Assembly: GCF_004343505.1 (NCBI RefSeq)
Contig: NZ_SLXU01000007.1
Coordinates: 1-64,000, forward strand
Direction: 5' to 3'
DNA: 64,000 nt
Source of the DNA: Rhodovulum bhavnagarense
GTDB lineage: Bacteria > Pseudomonadota > Alphaproteobacteria > Rhodobacterales > Rhodobacteraceae
In this document: positions 52,098-60,721 of the stretch, piece after piece
Position numbering within the stretch: the first letter of the stretch is position 1
Layout: each line of letters starts with the position of its first letter
The notes under the pieces: generated by a model
Databases searched by the model: none
Told to the model about the DNA's origin: nothing
Seen by the model: only the letters and a program-made list of their open reading frames with translations
Position numbers and translations under genes: made by a program

Positions 52098-53087
52098 TCA
52101 GCCCGCCTGTTGCAACCGGGTTTCCCCGGCGATCAGGCGGGCACCCTCATGGGGCGGCAAGGCGACCGGGGCGGCATCGCCCTCGGCCATGCGCGGTGGC
52201 GACCACAGCGCATGAATCAGACGAACCAGCCTGGCGGCATCGGGGTGGCGCGTGCCCGGCGCATGGGGCGGCAGGGCCTGAATGCGGGGATGGCCGGGGG
52301 CGGGACGCATCGCGGGCCATTCGACCATCTCGAACTGCCCTTCGAGAGTCTCGATGACGGCGGTATGGTGCCCTCCCTCCTGCTTGGCACCGGTCCATGA
52401 CCCGCAATTGGCCAGCAGGATGCCGCCCTGCCTGCGCATCAAGGGCAAATGGCTGTGGCCGCAGACGATCCCGTCCATCCCGTCCTCCGAGGCGCGGCGC
52501 AGCGCCCGGCGCGCATAGCGATTGGCAAGATGGAGCGCGTTCTTTGCGATTTCCTTTCCCAGCGACCAGCGCCGTCCCCGGCCCGGGGCATTTTCGTCAC
52601 TGGGGCGCGGGCGGACCAGCGCCCGTTCAACCAGGAACGACCAGATCCGATCCGCAAACCGGGAACTGCTCCGCGTCAGCGCGCCGTCGAACTGGTCGCC
52701 ATGCATCACAAGATATTCCCGCCCATCGCGGGCACGGTGGACGATCCGTTCCTCGACCCTGATGCCGAACCTGCGCAACAGAACCGGACGGAACAGGATC
52801 GCAAGGATGTCGCGCAGCTTTTCGTCATGGTTGCCGGTGATCAGGGTGATACGCACCCGGCGGCGGCGACGTTCCAGCAACATGTCTACAAGATCGCTGT
52901 AATCCTGGTTCCAGTACCAGCGGCTTTCCAGTTTCCAACCGTCCAGCACGTCACCGACAAGATAGATACGCTCGAATTCATGGGCGCGCAGAAATGCGTT
53001 CAACGCCGTGATATCCGCCCCCTTGTAGCCCAGATGCAGGTCAGAGACGAAAACGCTGCGGACCTTTCTCGGCTTTGGGTTGCTCAT
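52098..53087 (-). CDS. plcP: PlcP-type metallophosphoesterase (phospholipase C for lipid remodelling)
   Basis: The 329-residue calcineurin-like phosphoesterase carries all metal motifs: FVSDLHLGYKG, VGDVLDGWKLE, ITGNHDEKLRD, VMHGDQFDG and VCGHSHLPLM with GSW following. Databases often label it UDP-2,3-diacylglucosamine hydrolase-like. Its length and its adjacency to a glycosyltransferase of the phosphate-starvation type point instead to PlcP, which releases diacylglycerol from phospholipids. It overlaps the glycosyltransferase stop by four bases. Regulation by PhoB is expected from the intergenic Pho box. The substrate choice rests on context and family, not on a decisive residue. Confidence 0.75.
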   Translation of the reverse strand: MSNPKPRKVRSVFVSDLHLGYKGADITALNAFLRAHEFERIYLVGDVLDGWKLESRWYWNQDYSDLVDMLLERRRRRVRITLITGNHDEKLRDILAILFRPVLLRRFGIRVEERIVHRARDGREYLVMHGDQFDGALTRSSSRFADRIWSFLVERALVRPRPSDENAPGRGRRWSLGKEIAKNALHLANRYARRALRRASEDGMDGIVCGHSHLPLMRRQGGILLANCGSWTGAKQEGGHHTAVIETLEGQFEMVEWPAMRPAPGHPRIQALPPHAPGTRHPDAARLVRLIHALWSPPRMAEGDAAPVALPPHEGARLIAGETRLQQAG

Positions 53088-54223
53088 GTGCGCAGGCCCG
53101 CCGCGTGGGCCTGGAAATCGCGCGCCACCTCGTCCCAGCTATAGCGCGCGCGCGTGGCCGCGTAACGATCGGCCCGCGTACCCGGCGCGGCCAACGCGCG
53201 CGCGACAGCGCGGCCCAGGTCGTCGTCGATTGCCCCGAACAGCGGCTCGCCGGCAACGATGTCGCGCGGGCCCGGCGCATCATGGGCGGCCACCGGCAGG
53301 CCGCAAGCCAACGCCTCAAGCAGGACATTGCCAAAGGTGTCTGTGCGCGAGGGAAATACGAAGACATCCGCCGCGCGATAGGCGTCGGCCAAGGGTTTGC
53401 CGGTCAGTGTGCCGCGGAACTCGACCTGCGGATAGCGGGCGCGCAGAACGGCCAGTTGCGGCCCGTCGCCGACCACAACCTTGCGCCCCGGCAGGTCGAG
53501 CCTCAGGAAAGCCTCTATGTTCTTTTCCGGCGCGACCCGGCCGACGAACAGCATCACCGGACCGGCACCGGGTGTGCGGGGCTGGCTGCCGGGATTGAAC
53601 TGGTCGAAATCCACACCGCGCGACAACCGGACGATCCGGTTGGCAAATCCCCATTGCCGTAACTGGGCCTCGATCGAGGGGGCGGCGACATAGATATGGC
53701 GCGCCGGCGCATGGAACCGGCGCAACATCGCCACCGACAACCCCGCGGCACCGCGGCGCAGCGCACCGGGCATGCGCACGGCGACGTAGGCAGGGAAATT
53801 GGTATGGAAGGCGGTCGAGAATCCGACCCCTTTTTCCAGGCACCAGCGCCGCGCGGCCCAGCCCAGCGGCCCCTCGACGGGGATATGGATCGCCTCGGGG
53901 GCATAGGATTCGATCCGCTCGGCCAGCGCGCGAAAGGGTCGGACCGCCAGCGGGATTTCCGGATAGGACGGCAAGGCCACGTTACGGAATTCCGCCGGGC
54001 CGATCACCTTGACGCTGCAACCGCGCGCCTCAAGAGCGGCGCCAATATGTTCATAGGTGCGCACAACGCCATTGACCTGCGGTGCCCAGGCGTCGCTGAC
54101 GATCAGGAACCGCCGGGGCAGCCACTGAGCGTCAGTCACGAGAGGATCGGGCGCGCGGACCGACACCTGCGCTGCCCCACCAGGTTCGGCAACCGGCGCC
54201 ATGCCATCCAGGGCCATGGACAT
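53084..54223 (-). CDS. agt: glycosyltransferase family 4 (Agt-like, glycolipid synthesis)
   Basis: The protein has 379 residues from ATG 54223 (AAGGA 8 bases upstream; TTG 54229 is an alternative). It has the GT-B fold with DAWAPQVNGVVRTYEHIG near residue 47, GPLGWAARRWCLEKGVGFSTAFHTNFPAYV in the middle, and the donor-site LFVGRVAPEKNIEAFLRL, VVVGDGPQLAVL and FVFPSRTDTFGNVLLEALACG (GT4 E-x7-E motif). Proteins of this kind (Agt, SqdX/MgtA-related) add a sugar to diacylglycerol. Paired with PlcP it would complete phospholipid-to-glycolipid replacement under low phosphate. Sugar donor unknown. Confidence 0.78.
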   Translation of the reverse strand: MSMALDGMAPVAEPGGAAQVSVRAPDPLVTDAQWLPRRFLIVSDAWAPQVNGVVRTYEHIGAALEARGCSVKVIGPAEFRNVALPSYPEIPLAVRPFRALAERIESYAPEAIHIPVEGPLGWAARRWCLEKGVGFSTAFHTNFPAYVAVRMPGALRRGAAGLSVAMLRRFHAPARHIYVAAPSIEAQLRQWGFANRIVRLSRGVDFDQFNPGSQPRTPGAGPVMLFVGRVAPEKNIEAFLRLDLPGRKVVVGDGPQLAVLRARYPQVEFRGTLTGKPLADAYRAADVFVFPSRTDTFGNVLLEALACGLPVAAHDAPGPRDIVAGEPLFGAIDDDLGRAVARALAAPGTRADRYAATRARYSWDEVARDFQAHAAGLRT

Positions 54224-54536
54224 GGGCAATTCCTTTCAGTGCACATCCTTGAATTGCACGCCTGTTAACGGCGCCACATGACAAATCCGTGTCACGTTAC
54301 CGATCGGGCTGCGGCAGATCGCGCAACGACCGGCACGCAATGACAGGCCGCGCATCCGATGGCCTTGCTTTGCCCGCCCCGGACGCGATCAACATTACCC
54401 CGATTCACACGGCGGAACCGCCCCTCGCATCTGTCATAAAACCGTTGTAAAAATTTTACAAAAGGGTCGCTGACGGCCGGTACCCAACAGCGGCAGGTGC
54501 GAATCTGCACCCGAAAGCAAATCTTCAGGAGCACGC
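54224..54536. promoter_or_regulatory. divergent promoter region between agt-plcP and pst operon
   Basis: This 313-base gap separates agt (leftward) and pstS (rightward) and holds no gene. It carries the Pho box at 54431-54448, a TGACA/TGTCA inverted repeat at 54279-54294, and an isolated CTGTCAT half-site on the minus strand at 54340-54346. All are in positions to control one or both operons; only the first is strong. Confidence 0.6.
54431..54448 (+). promoter_or_regulatory. Pho box upstream of pstS
   Basis: CTGTCATAAAACCGTTGT has a perfect first heptamer (CTGTCAT), a 4-base A spacer, and a second heptamer (CCGTTGT) matching 4 of 7. This is the PhoB-binding arrangement of two direct heptamers, 11 bases apart. 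A further AT-rich stretch (aaaaattttac) follows, as usual for the third unit and promoter. It is 88 bases before the pstS start codon. Confidence 0.65.
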
Positions 54537-55568
54537 ATGTCCTATATCAAAGTGACCGCCTCGGCGCTGGCGATCGCGGCCGTCTCGGCCACCTCCGCCG
54601 CCGCGCGCGACAACGTTCAGATTGCCGGTTCTTCGACCGTGCTGCCCTATGCCTCGATCGTGGCCGAGGCCTTCGGCGAAAACTTCGATTTCCCGACTCC
54701 CGTCGTGGAATCGGGCGGCTCCGGCGCGGGCCGCAAGAAACTGTGCGAAGGCGTGGGCGAAAACACCATCGACATCGCCAACTCGTCCTCGCGCATCAAG
54801 CAGTCGGACATCGACCTGTGCGCCCAGAACGGCGTGACCGAGATCCAGGAAGTCCGCATCGGCTATGACGGCATCGTCTTTGCCTCGGACATCAACGGCC
54901 CCTCCTTCGCCTTCACCCCGGCCGACTGGCACGCCGCGCTGGCCGCCAAGGTCGTCAAGGACGGCCAGCTTGTCGACAACCCGAACAAGACCTGGGCCGA
55001 CGTGCGCGCCGACCTGCCGGCGCAGGACATCCTGGCCTTCATCCCGGGCACCAAGCACGGCACCCGTGAAGTGTTCGACGAGAAAGTGATCATCGCCGGC
55101 TGCGAAGAGAATGGCACCCTGGCCGCCCACGAGGCCGCCGGCGCCGAAGACGCCGAGGACGCCTGCATGCAGCTGCGCACCGACGGCGTGTCGATCGACA
55201 TCGACGGCGACTACACCGAGACGCTGGCACGCGTGGATGCCAACAAGAACGGCATCGGCGTGTTCGGCCTGTCGTTCTACCAGAACAACACCGACAAGCT
55301 TCAGGTCGCCACGATGAACGGAGTGGTTCCCTCGGTCGAGTCGATCGCGAAGGGCGAATACCCGGTGTCGCGTCCGCTGTATTTCTACGTCAAGAACGCG
55401 CATCTCGACGTGATCCCGGGCATGCAGGAATACATCGAGTTCTTCGTGTCCGACGACATGGCCGGCCCCGACGGCCCGCTGGCCGCCTATGGCCTGGTGT
55501 CCGACCCGGAACTGGCCAAGACGCAGGAAATGGTTCGCAACCGCACCCCGATGGGGCCGCTGAACTGA
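54537..55568 (+). CDS. pstS: phosphate ABC transporter substrate-binding protein PstS
   Basis: The 343-residue protein has a signal peptide (MSYIKVTASALAIAAVSATSAAA), the phosphate-binding loop GSSTVLPYASIVAEAFGE, SGGSGAGRKKLCEGVGE with conserved Ser/Gly, and FIPGTKHGTREVFDEKVI near residue 165. A Shine-Dalgarno AGGAG lies 6 bases before ATG 54537. It binds periplasmic phosphate for PstCAB. A hairpin follows the gene before pstC, suggesting that pstS mRNA is made in excess. Confidence 0.95.
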   Translation: MSYIKVTASALAIAAVSATSAAARDNVQIAGSSTVLPYASIVAEAFGENFDFPTPVVESGGSGAGRKKLCEGVGENTIDIANSSSRIKQSDIDLCAQNGVTEIQEVRIGYDGIVFASDINGPSFAFTPADWHAALAAKVVKDGQLVDNPNKTWADVRADLPAQDILAFIPGTKHGTREVFDEKVIIAGCEENGTLAAHEAAGAEDAEDACMQLRTDGVSIDIDGDYTETLARVDANKNGIGVFGLSFYQNNTDKLQVATMNGVVPSVESIAKGEYPVSRPLYFYVKNAHLDVIPGMQEYIEFFVSDDMAGPDGPLAAYGLVSDPELAKTQEMVRNRTPMGPLN

Positions 55569-55580
55569 TCAAGACCTAGG

Positions 55581-55618
55581 CGGGCGGCGCAGCACGCGCC
55601 GCCCGTCCCCTTTTCTTT
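55581..55618 (+). terminator. hairpin with T-rich tail between pstS and pstC
   Basis: CGGGCGGCGC (55581-55590) pairs perfectly with GCGCCGCCCG (55596-55605) around a 5-base loop, followed by tccccttttcttt. This is an intrinsic terminator-like structure inside the pst operon. It would reduce readthrough from pstS into pstC or protect the pstS mRNA 3' end, giving more binding protein than permease. Confidence 0.7.
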
Positions 55619-55632
55619 GGGGTGGATATTTC

Positions 55633-57093
55633 ATGAGCGCAGGCATCCTCATCACGATCGTGCTGGTTCTGGCGATCGTTGGCTTCGTTCTCGGTCGCAG
55701 GCGCGCCGTGGCGACAGCGGGCGGCGACGGCAGGCGCTTGCATTCTCTTCCAGGCTATTACGGCCAGTCGGTGGCGCTGTTCGCGGCTGTGCCGGCACTG
55801 TTGTTGATGGCGGTGTGGCTGTTCATGCAACCGGTCGTGATCGACGGCCGCATCGGCGAGATGATCCCCGACAGCGCCGTGCCCGATGGCGGAAGCCGCG
55901 GCCTGGTGATGTCGGACGTGCGCCGCATCGCAGACGGCATCGAACAACTTGTCGATCAGGGCCTGGTGTCCGAGACCGACCTAGCAACGATGCGCGCCGA
56001 TTTTACCAATGTCCGCGGTCGGCTCGGCGAGGTGGGCATCGCACTGGGGTCTAACGTGTCGCCCGGTGTTTTCGAGGCTGCCAAGGTCTATCGCGACGCC
56101 AACCGGACCGGCGGCTTGATTATGACGATCGCGGTTCTTGCGGTGGCTGCGGCATGTTTTGCCTGGTCCTACCTGCGGATCAAACCCGATCTGCGCGCCC
56201 GCAACATCAGCGAGACCTTCGTCATGGCCTTGTTGATCGGGTCGTCGCTGGTCGCGATCCTGACCACGGTCGGCATCGTCGCGTCGCTGGTGGTCGAAAC
56301 ATTTCACTTCTTCCAGATGTATCCAGCCTCCGAGTTCTTTTTCTCGACGACGTGGAACCCGCAGTTCCGCGGAGGATCTGACCTGGGCATCCTGCCGCTG
56401 TTGTGGGGCACGCTCTACGTCTCGTTCGTGGCGCTGGTGGTCGCGGTGCCGATCGGGCTGATGATCGCGATTTACCTGTCGGAATATGCCAGCAAGACGC
56501 TTCGCAGCCTGGCCAAGCCCGCGATCGAGATCCTCGCCGGGATTCCAACGATCGTCTACGGCCTGTTCGCGCTGATCACGGTCGGACCCTTTATCCGCGA
56601 CTGGATCGCCGAACCGACGGGCCTTGGCTCGTCCTCGTCCTCGGTTCTGACGGCGGGCGTCGTGATGGGCATCATGCTGATCCCCTTCGTCAGTTCTCTG
56701 TCGGATGACATCATCAACTCGGTGCCGCAGGCGATGCGGGATGGCGCCTACGGCCTGGGCGCGACCCGCTCCGAGACGATCCGCCAGGTCGTTCTGCCCG
56801 CCGCGTTGCCCGGCGTTGTGGGCGCGATCCTGCTGGCGGCGAGCCGCGCCATAGGCGAGACGATGATCGTGGTGCTGGGGGCTGGGGCCGCGGCCAAACT
56901 GGGCCTGAATCCCTTCGACGCGATGACGACCGTCACGGTCAAGATCGTCAGCCAGTTGACCGGCGACACCGAATTCGCCAGCCCCGAGACGCTGGTTGCC
57001 TTCGCGCTGGGTCTCACGCTTTTCGTTTTCACGCTGGGGCTGAATGTCCTCGCCCTTTATATCGTGCGCAAATACCGGGAACAGTACGAATGA
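55633..57093 (+). CDS. pstC: phosphate ABC transporter permease PstC
   Basis: The 486-residue inner-membrane protein is longer than E. coli PstC because of a roughly 190-residue N-terminal part with two or three helices (ILITIVLVLAIVGFVLG, LFAAVPALLLMAVWLF, VFEAAKVYRDANRTGGLI). The permease domain follows: TTWNPQFRGGSDLGILPLLWGTLYVSFVALVVAVPIGLMIAIYLSEYA, and the EAA loop in AMRDGAYGLGATRSETIRQVVLPAALPG near residue 375. The extended form is usual in Rhodobacteraceae. It overlaps pstA by four bases. Confidence 0.93.
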   Translation: MSAGILITIVLVLAIVGFVLGRRRAVATAGGDGRRLHSLPGYYGQSVALFAAVPALLLMAVWLFMQPVVIDGRIGEMIPDSAVPDGGSRGLVMSDVRRIADGIEQLVDQGLVSETDLATMRADFTNVRGRLGEVGIALGSNVSPGVFEAAKVYRDANRTGGLIMTIAVLAVAAACFAWSYLRIKPDLRARNISETFVMALLIGSSLVAILTTVGIVASLVVETFHFFQMYPASEFFFSTTWNPQFRGGSDLGILPLLWGTLYVSFVALVVAVPIGLMIAIYLSEYASKTLRSLAKPAIEILAGIPTIVYGLFALITVGPFIRDWIAEPTGLGSSSSSVLTAGVVMGIMLIPFVSSLSDDIINSVPQAMRDGAYGLGATRSETIRQVVLPAALPGVVGAILLAASRAIGETMIVVLGAGAAAKLGLNPFDAMTTVTVKIVSQLTGDTEFASPETLVAFALGLTLFVFTLGLNVLALYIVRKYREQYE

Positions 57094-58451
57094 CCGACGC
57101 GACCGACCCCTCGGCCCAACCCGCCGCAGCGCCCCAGCGCCGATCCTCTCTGTTGCAGCTTGACGAGCGCACCCGCCGCCGCAATGCCGCCGAGGCACGC
57201 TTTCGCCTGATGGGGCTGATCGCCGTGACAATCGGCATCCTGGCGGTGATCGGGCTCATCTCGTCGATCCTGTTCAACGGGGCGTCCTCGTTCCGCCAGA
57301 CCTTCATCACGCTGGATGTCTACCTGGACCCGGCAAAACTCGACAAGGCGGGCACCCGGGATCCAGAGGCGATTTCCAAGGTCACCACCTTCGGCTACGC
57401 ACCGCTTCTGCAAAAGGGGCTGGTGGATACGATGGCCGCACAAGGTATCGCACTGGATGGTCTGACAGCAAAACAGGCGGCCGAGCTGATCTCGAAAGAG
57501 GCCCCCGCGCAGCTTCGTCGCTACGTGATGGCCGATGTTTCACGCATCGGACAAACAGTGACATTCGACGTGCTGGCCGCGGGCCGGATCGACGGCTATT
57601 TCAAAGGCCGGGTGACGATGGAAAGCGCCGCGCTTGACCGCAACGTCTCGCCCGAACAACTGATGCTGGCCGACCGCCTTAAAGAGGCCGGGATGCTGCG
57701 CACCAAGTTCAACCTCGACTTCTTCACCGCGCCCGATGCGTCCGACACACGGCCCGAGGCCGCAGGGCTTGGCGTGGCGATCCTCGGTTCGGCCTACATG
57801 ATGCTGGTGGTGCTGGTGCTGGCGCTGCCGCTGGGCGTGGCTGCCTCGATCTATCTCGAGGAATTCGCGCCCAAGAACCGTTTTACCGACCTGATCGAGG
57901 TGAACATCTCGAACCTGGCCGCGGTGCCCTCGATCGTGTTCGGTATCCTGGGCCTTGCCGTTTTCATCAACTTCGCCGGGCTGCCGCAATCGGCGCCGAT
58001 CGTGGGCGGTCTCGTGCTGACGCTGATGACGCTGCCCACGATCATCATTGCCACGCGCGCCTCTCTCAAGGCGGTGCCGCCCTCGATCCGCGACGCGGCG
58101 CTGGGGGTCGGGGCGTCGAAGATGCAGTCGGTGTTCCACCACGTTCTGCCGCTGGCGATGCCGGGCATCCTGACCGGCACGATCATCGGGCTGGCGCAGG
58201 CGCTGGGCGAGACCGCGCCGCTCTTGCTGATCGGCATGGTGGCCTTCGTGCGGGAATATCCCTCGGGCCCGCCCGACGGCTTTTTCGAACCCGCTGCCGC
58301 GCTGCCGGTGCAGGTCTACAACTGGACCCAGCGCGGCGACCCGGCCTTTGTCGAACGGGCCTCGGGCGCCATCATCGTTCTGCTGGTTTTCCTCGTGATC
58401 ATGAACGCGATCGCCATCATCCTGCGCCGTCGCTTCGAGCGCCGCTGGTAG
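57090..58451 (+). CDS. pstA: phosphate ABC transporter permease PstA
   Basis: The 453-residue protein has an N-terminal DUF3333-type extension (about residues 1-220, one helix near 50-68, then a periplasmic part with LDVYLDPAKLDKAGTRDPE) and a PstA permease domain: GLGVAILGSAYMMLVVLVLALPLGVAASIYLEEFAP, VEVNISNLAAVPSIVFGILG and an EAA loop in SIRDAALGVGASKMQSVFHHVLPLAMPG near residue 332. It starts in an ATGA overlap with pstC and is followed by pstB after 21 bases. Confidence 0.93.
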   Translation: MTDATDPSAQPAAAPQRRSSLLQLDERTRRRNAAEARFRLMGLIAVTIGILAVIGLISSILFNGASSFRQTFITLDVYLDPAKLDKAGTRDPEAISKVTTFGYAPLLQKGLVDTMAAQGIALDGLTAKQAAELISKEAPAQLRRYVMADVSRIGQTVTFDVLAAGRIDGYFKGRVTMESAALDRNVSPEQLMLADRLKEAGMLRTKFNLDFFTAPDASDTRPEAAGLGVAILGSAYMMLVVLVLALPLGVAASIYLEEFAPKNRFTDLIEVNISNLAAVPSIVFGILGLAVFINFAGLPQSAPIVGGLVLTLMTLPTIIIATRASLKAVPPSIRDAALGVGASKMQSVFHHVLPLAMPGILTGTIIGLAQALGETAPLLLIGMVAFVREYPSGPPDGFFEPAAALPVQVYNWTQRGDPAFVERASGAIIVLLVFLVIMNAIAIILRRRFERRW

Positions 58452-58472
58452 GGCCGGGAAAGGACCCGTAAC

Positions 58473-59270
58473 ATGTACGACAATCCATTGACGAAGAGGG
58501 ACGCAGTGACCAAAGAGGTGAAAATCTCGGCCCGCGGCTGCCAAGTGTATTATGGCGACACCCATGCCATCAAGGACGTGGACGTGGACATCGAGGACAA
58601 GACGGTGACGGCATTCATCGGCCCCTCGGGCTGCGGCAAGTCCACTTTTCTGCGTTGCCTGAACCGAATGAACGACACCATCGATGTCTGCCGCGTAGAG
58701 GGCGATATCCGACTTGACGGCGAGGACATCTACGACCCCAAGGTCGACCCGGTGCAATTGCGCGCCAAGGTCGGCATGGTGTTCCAGAAACCCAATCCGT
58801 TCCCCAAGTCGATCTACGACAACGTGGCCTATGGCCCCAAGATCCACGGCATGTCCCGCAACAAGGCCGAGCTGGACGAGATCGTGGAACGCGCGCTGCG
58901 CCGCGGCGCGATCTGGGACGAGGTCAAGGACAGGCTGGACGCGCCGGGCACCGGGCTTTCGGGCGGCCAGCAACAGCGTCTGTGCATCGCGCGCGCGGTG
59001 GCGACCGAACCCGAGGTTCTGTTGATGGACGAGCCCTGTTCGGCGCTCGATCCGATCGCAACCGCCCAGGTCGAGGAGTTGATCGACGAGCTGCGCGAGC
59101 AGTATTCGGTGGTGATCGTCACCCACTCGATGCAGCAGGCCGCCCGCGTCAGCCAGAAGACCGCGTTCTTCCACCTCGGCAATCTCGTGGAATATGGCGA
59201 GACGGGGCAGATCTTTACAAATCCACAAGACCCCAGGACCGAAAGCTACATCACCGGCCGGATCGGCTGA
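58473..59270 (+). CDS. pstB: phosphate ABC transporter ATP-binding protein PstB
   Basis: The 265-residue ABC ATPase has Walker [16 protein letters not shown] near residue 49, signature [18 protein letters not shown] near residue 162, Walker [14 protein letters not shown] near residue 182 and the His switch [12 protein letters not shown]. The Q-loop [19 protein letters not shown] is the PstB-specific form. AAAGGA is 9 bases before the ATG. It powers the PstCA channel. Confidence 0.96.
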   Translation: MYDNPLTKRDAVTKEVKISARGCQVYYGDTHAIKDVDVDIEDKTVTAFIGPSGCGKSTFLRCLNRMNDTIDVCRVEGDIRLDGEDIYDPKVDPVQLRAKVGMVFQKPNPFPKSIYDNVAYGPKIHGMSRNKAELDEIVERALRRGAIWDEVKDRLDAPGTGLSGGQQQRLCIARAVATEPEVLLMDEPCSALDPIATAQVEELIDELREQYSVVIVTHSMQQAARVSQKTAFFHLGNLVEYGETGQIFTNPQDPRTESYITGRIG

Positions 59271-59283
59271 GGGAGGATTGTCC

Positions 59284-60009
59284 ATGTCGGAATCTACAAA
59301 GGGCCCACATATCGTCAGGTCATACGACCGCGACCTCGAGGCGATCCAGGCACTCATCATGAAGATGGGCGGCCTTGTCGAAGCCGCGATCCTGGAATCG
59401 GCGAATTCGCTTGAGGCACGGGACGAGGAACAGGCCGAACGCGTGCGCAAGGGCGACAAGGCCATCGATGCGCTGGAAGAACAAGTCAACGAAGAGGCCG
59501 CACGCCTTTTGGCACTGCGTCAGCCATCGGCGGGTGACCTGCGCACGGTTCTGACCGTGATGAAGATCTCTGCCAACCTGGAACGCGTTGGCGATTACGC
59601 CAAGAACATGGCCAAGCGCACCGGGGTTCTCTTGCAGATGGCCCCGATCGAGGGATCGTCGGGCGCGATCCGGCGCATGGCCAAGGCGGTCGAGATCATG
59701 CTCAAAGATGCGCTGGACGCCTATATCCAGCGCGACGTCGAACTGGCCCAGGACGTGCGACTGCGCGACCACGAGGTCGACCAGATGTATAATGCACTGT
59801 TCCGCGAATTCCTGACCTTCATGATGGAAGACCCGCGCAACATCACCGCCTGCATGCATCTTCACTTCATCGCCAAGAACATCGAGAGGATGGGGGATCA
59901 TGTCACCTCGATCGCGGAACAGGTGATCTACCTGGTCACCGGCGAGTTGCCCGAGGACGAGCGCCCCAAGGCCGACCGGACCGCCATAGACCCGACGACG
60001 GCACAGTGA
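59284..60009 (+). CDS. phoU: phosphate signalling protein PhoU
   Basis: The protein has 241 residues from ATG 59284; the frame extends upstream through the pstB 3' end without family sequence. It has two three-helix bundles with the metal-cluster motif EADKAID-like KGDKAIDALEEQVNEEAARLLALRQP near residue 60 and LRDHEVDQMYNALFREFLTFM near residue 165. PhoU links PstSCAB to PhoR and keeps the regulon off when phosphate is plentiful. It precedes phoB by one base. Confidence 0.95.
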   Translation: MSESTKGPHIVRSYDRDLEAIQALIMKMGGLVEAAILESANSLEARDEEQAERVRKGDKAIDALEEQVNEEAARLLALRQPSAGDLRTVLTVMKISANLERVGDYAKNMAKRTGVLLQMAPIEGSSGAIRRMAKAVEIMLKDALDAYIQRDVELAQDVRLRDHEVDQMYNALFREFLTFMMEDPRNITACMHLHFIAKNIERMGDHVTSIAEQVIYLVTGELPEDERPKADRTAIDPTTAQ

Positions 60010-60010
60010 C

Positions 60011-60703
60011 ATGAGCACGGTCGAACAACCCACGGTTCTGGTCGTCGAGGATGAACCGGCACAGCGCGAGGTGCTGGCCTATAACCTTGAGGCCGAGGGC
60101 TTTGTCGTGGCGAGGGCCGCGACCGGCGATGAGGCGCTCTTGCTGGTCGACGAGGTGTCGCCCGATATCGTTGTCCTCGACTGGATGCTGCCTTCGGTCT
60201 CGGGGATAGAAGTCTGCCGCCGGCTGAAATCCCGGCAGGAAACGCGCAACCTGCCGATCATCATGCTGTCGGCCCGCGCCGAAGAGGTGGACCGGGTGCG
60301 CGGGCTTGAAACAGGCGCGGACGATTATGTGGTCAAGCCCTATTCCGTGAACGAGTTGATGGCGCGGGTGCGTGCGCATCTGCGCCGCACTCGCCCCGCC
60401 GCGGTCGGTCAGAAACTGGAATTCGAGGATATCCTTCTCGATTCCGAAACCCACAAGGTCTTTCGCGGCGAAAAGCTGTTGAAACTCGGGCCGACCGAAT
60501 TTCGCCTTTTATCCACCTTCATGGAAAAGCCCGGCCGCGTCTGGAGCCGCGAACAATTGCTGGACCGGGTCTGGGGGCGCGACATATATGTCGACACGCG
60601 CACTGTCGACGTGCATATCGGCCGCCTGCGCAAGGCGCTGTGCCAGCATGGCGGCGCCGACCCGGTGCGCACCGTGCGCGGTGCCGGTTACGCCCTGGGT
60701 TAA
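60011..60703 (+). CDS. phoB: phosphate regulon response regulator PhoB
   Basis: The 230-residue OmpR-family regulator has an acidic pair VVEDEPAQ, phospho-acceptor Asp in VVLDWMLPSVSG near residue 56, Lys in DDYVVKPYSVNELMARV near residue 107, and a winged-helix domain (LGPTEFRLLSTFMEKPGRVWSREQLLDRVWG, VDTRTVDVHIGRLRKAL). It binds Pho boxes. The sensor kinase PhoR is not next to it in this window. It ends 18 bases from the convergent allophanate hydrolase gene. Confidence 0.95.
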   Translation: MSTVEQPTVLVVEDEPAQREVLAYNLEAEGFVVARAATGDEALLLVDEVSPDIVVLDWMLPSVSGIEVCRRLKSRQETRNLPIIMLSARAEEVDRVRGLETGADDYVVKPYSVNELMARVRAHLRRTRPAAVGQKLEFEDILLDSETHKVFRGEKLLKLGPTEFRLLSTFMEKPGRVWSREQLLDRVWGRDIYVDTRTVDVHIGRLRKALCQHGGADPVRTVRGAGYALG

Positions 60704-60721
60704 GCGGGGGACCAGACGCGT

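Noticed and set aside
57540-59489. 649-codon minus-strand frame opposite pstA, pstB and phoU
   Set aside because: All three plus-strand genes are certain; the antisense translation is His/Arg/Gly-rich without a family.
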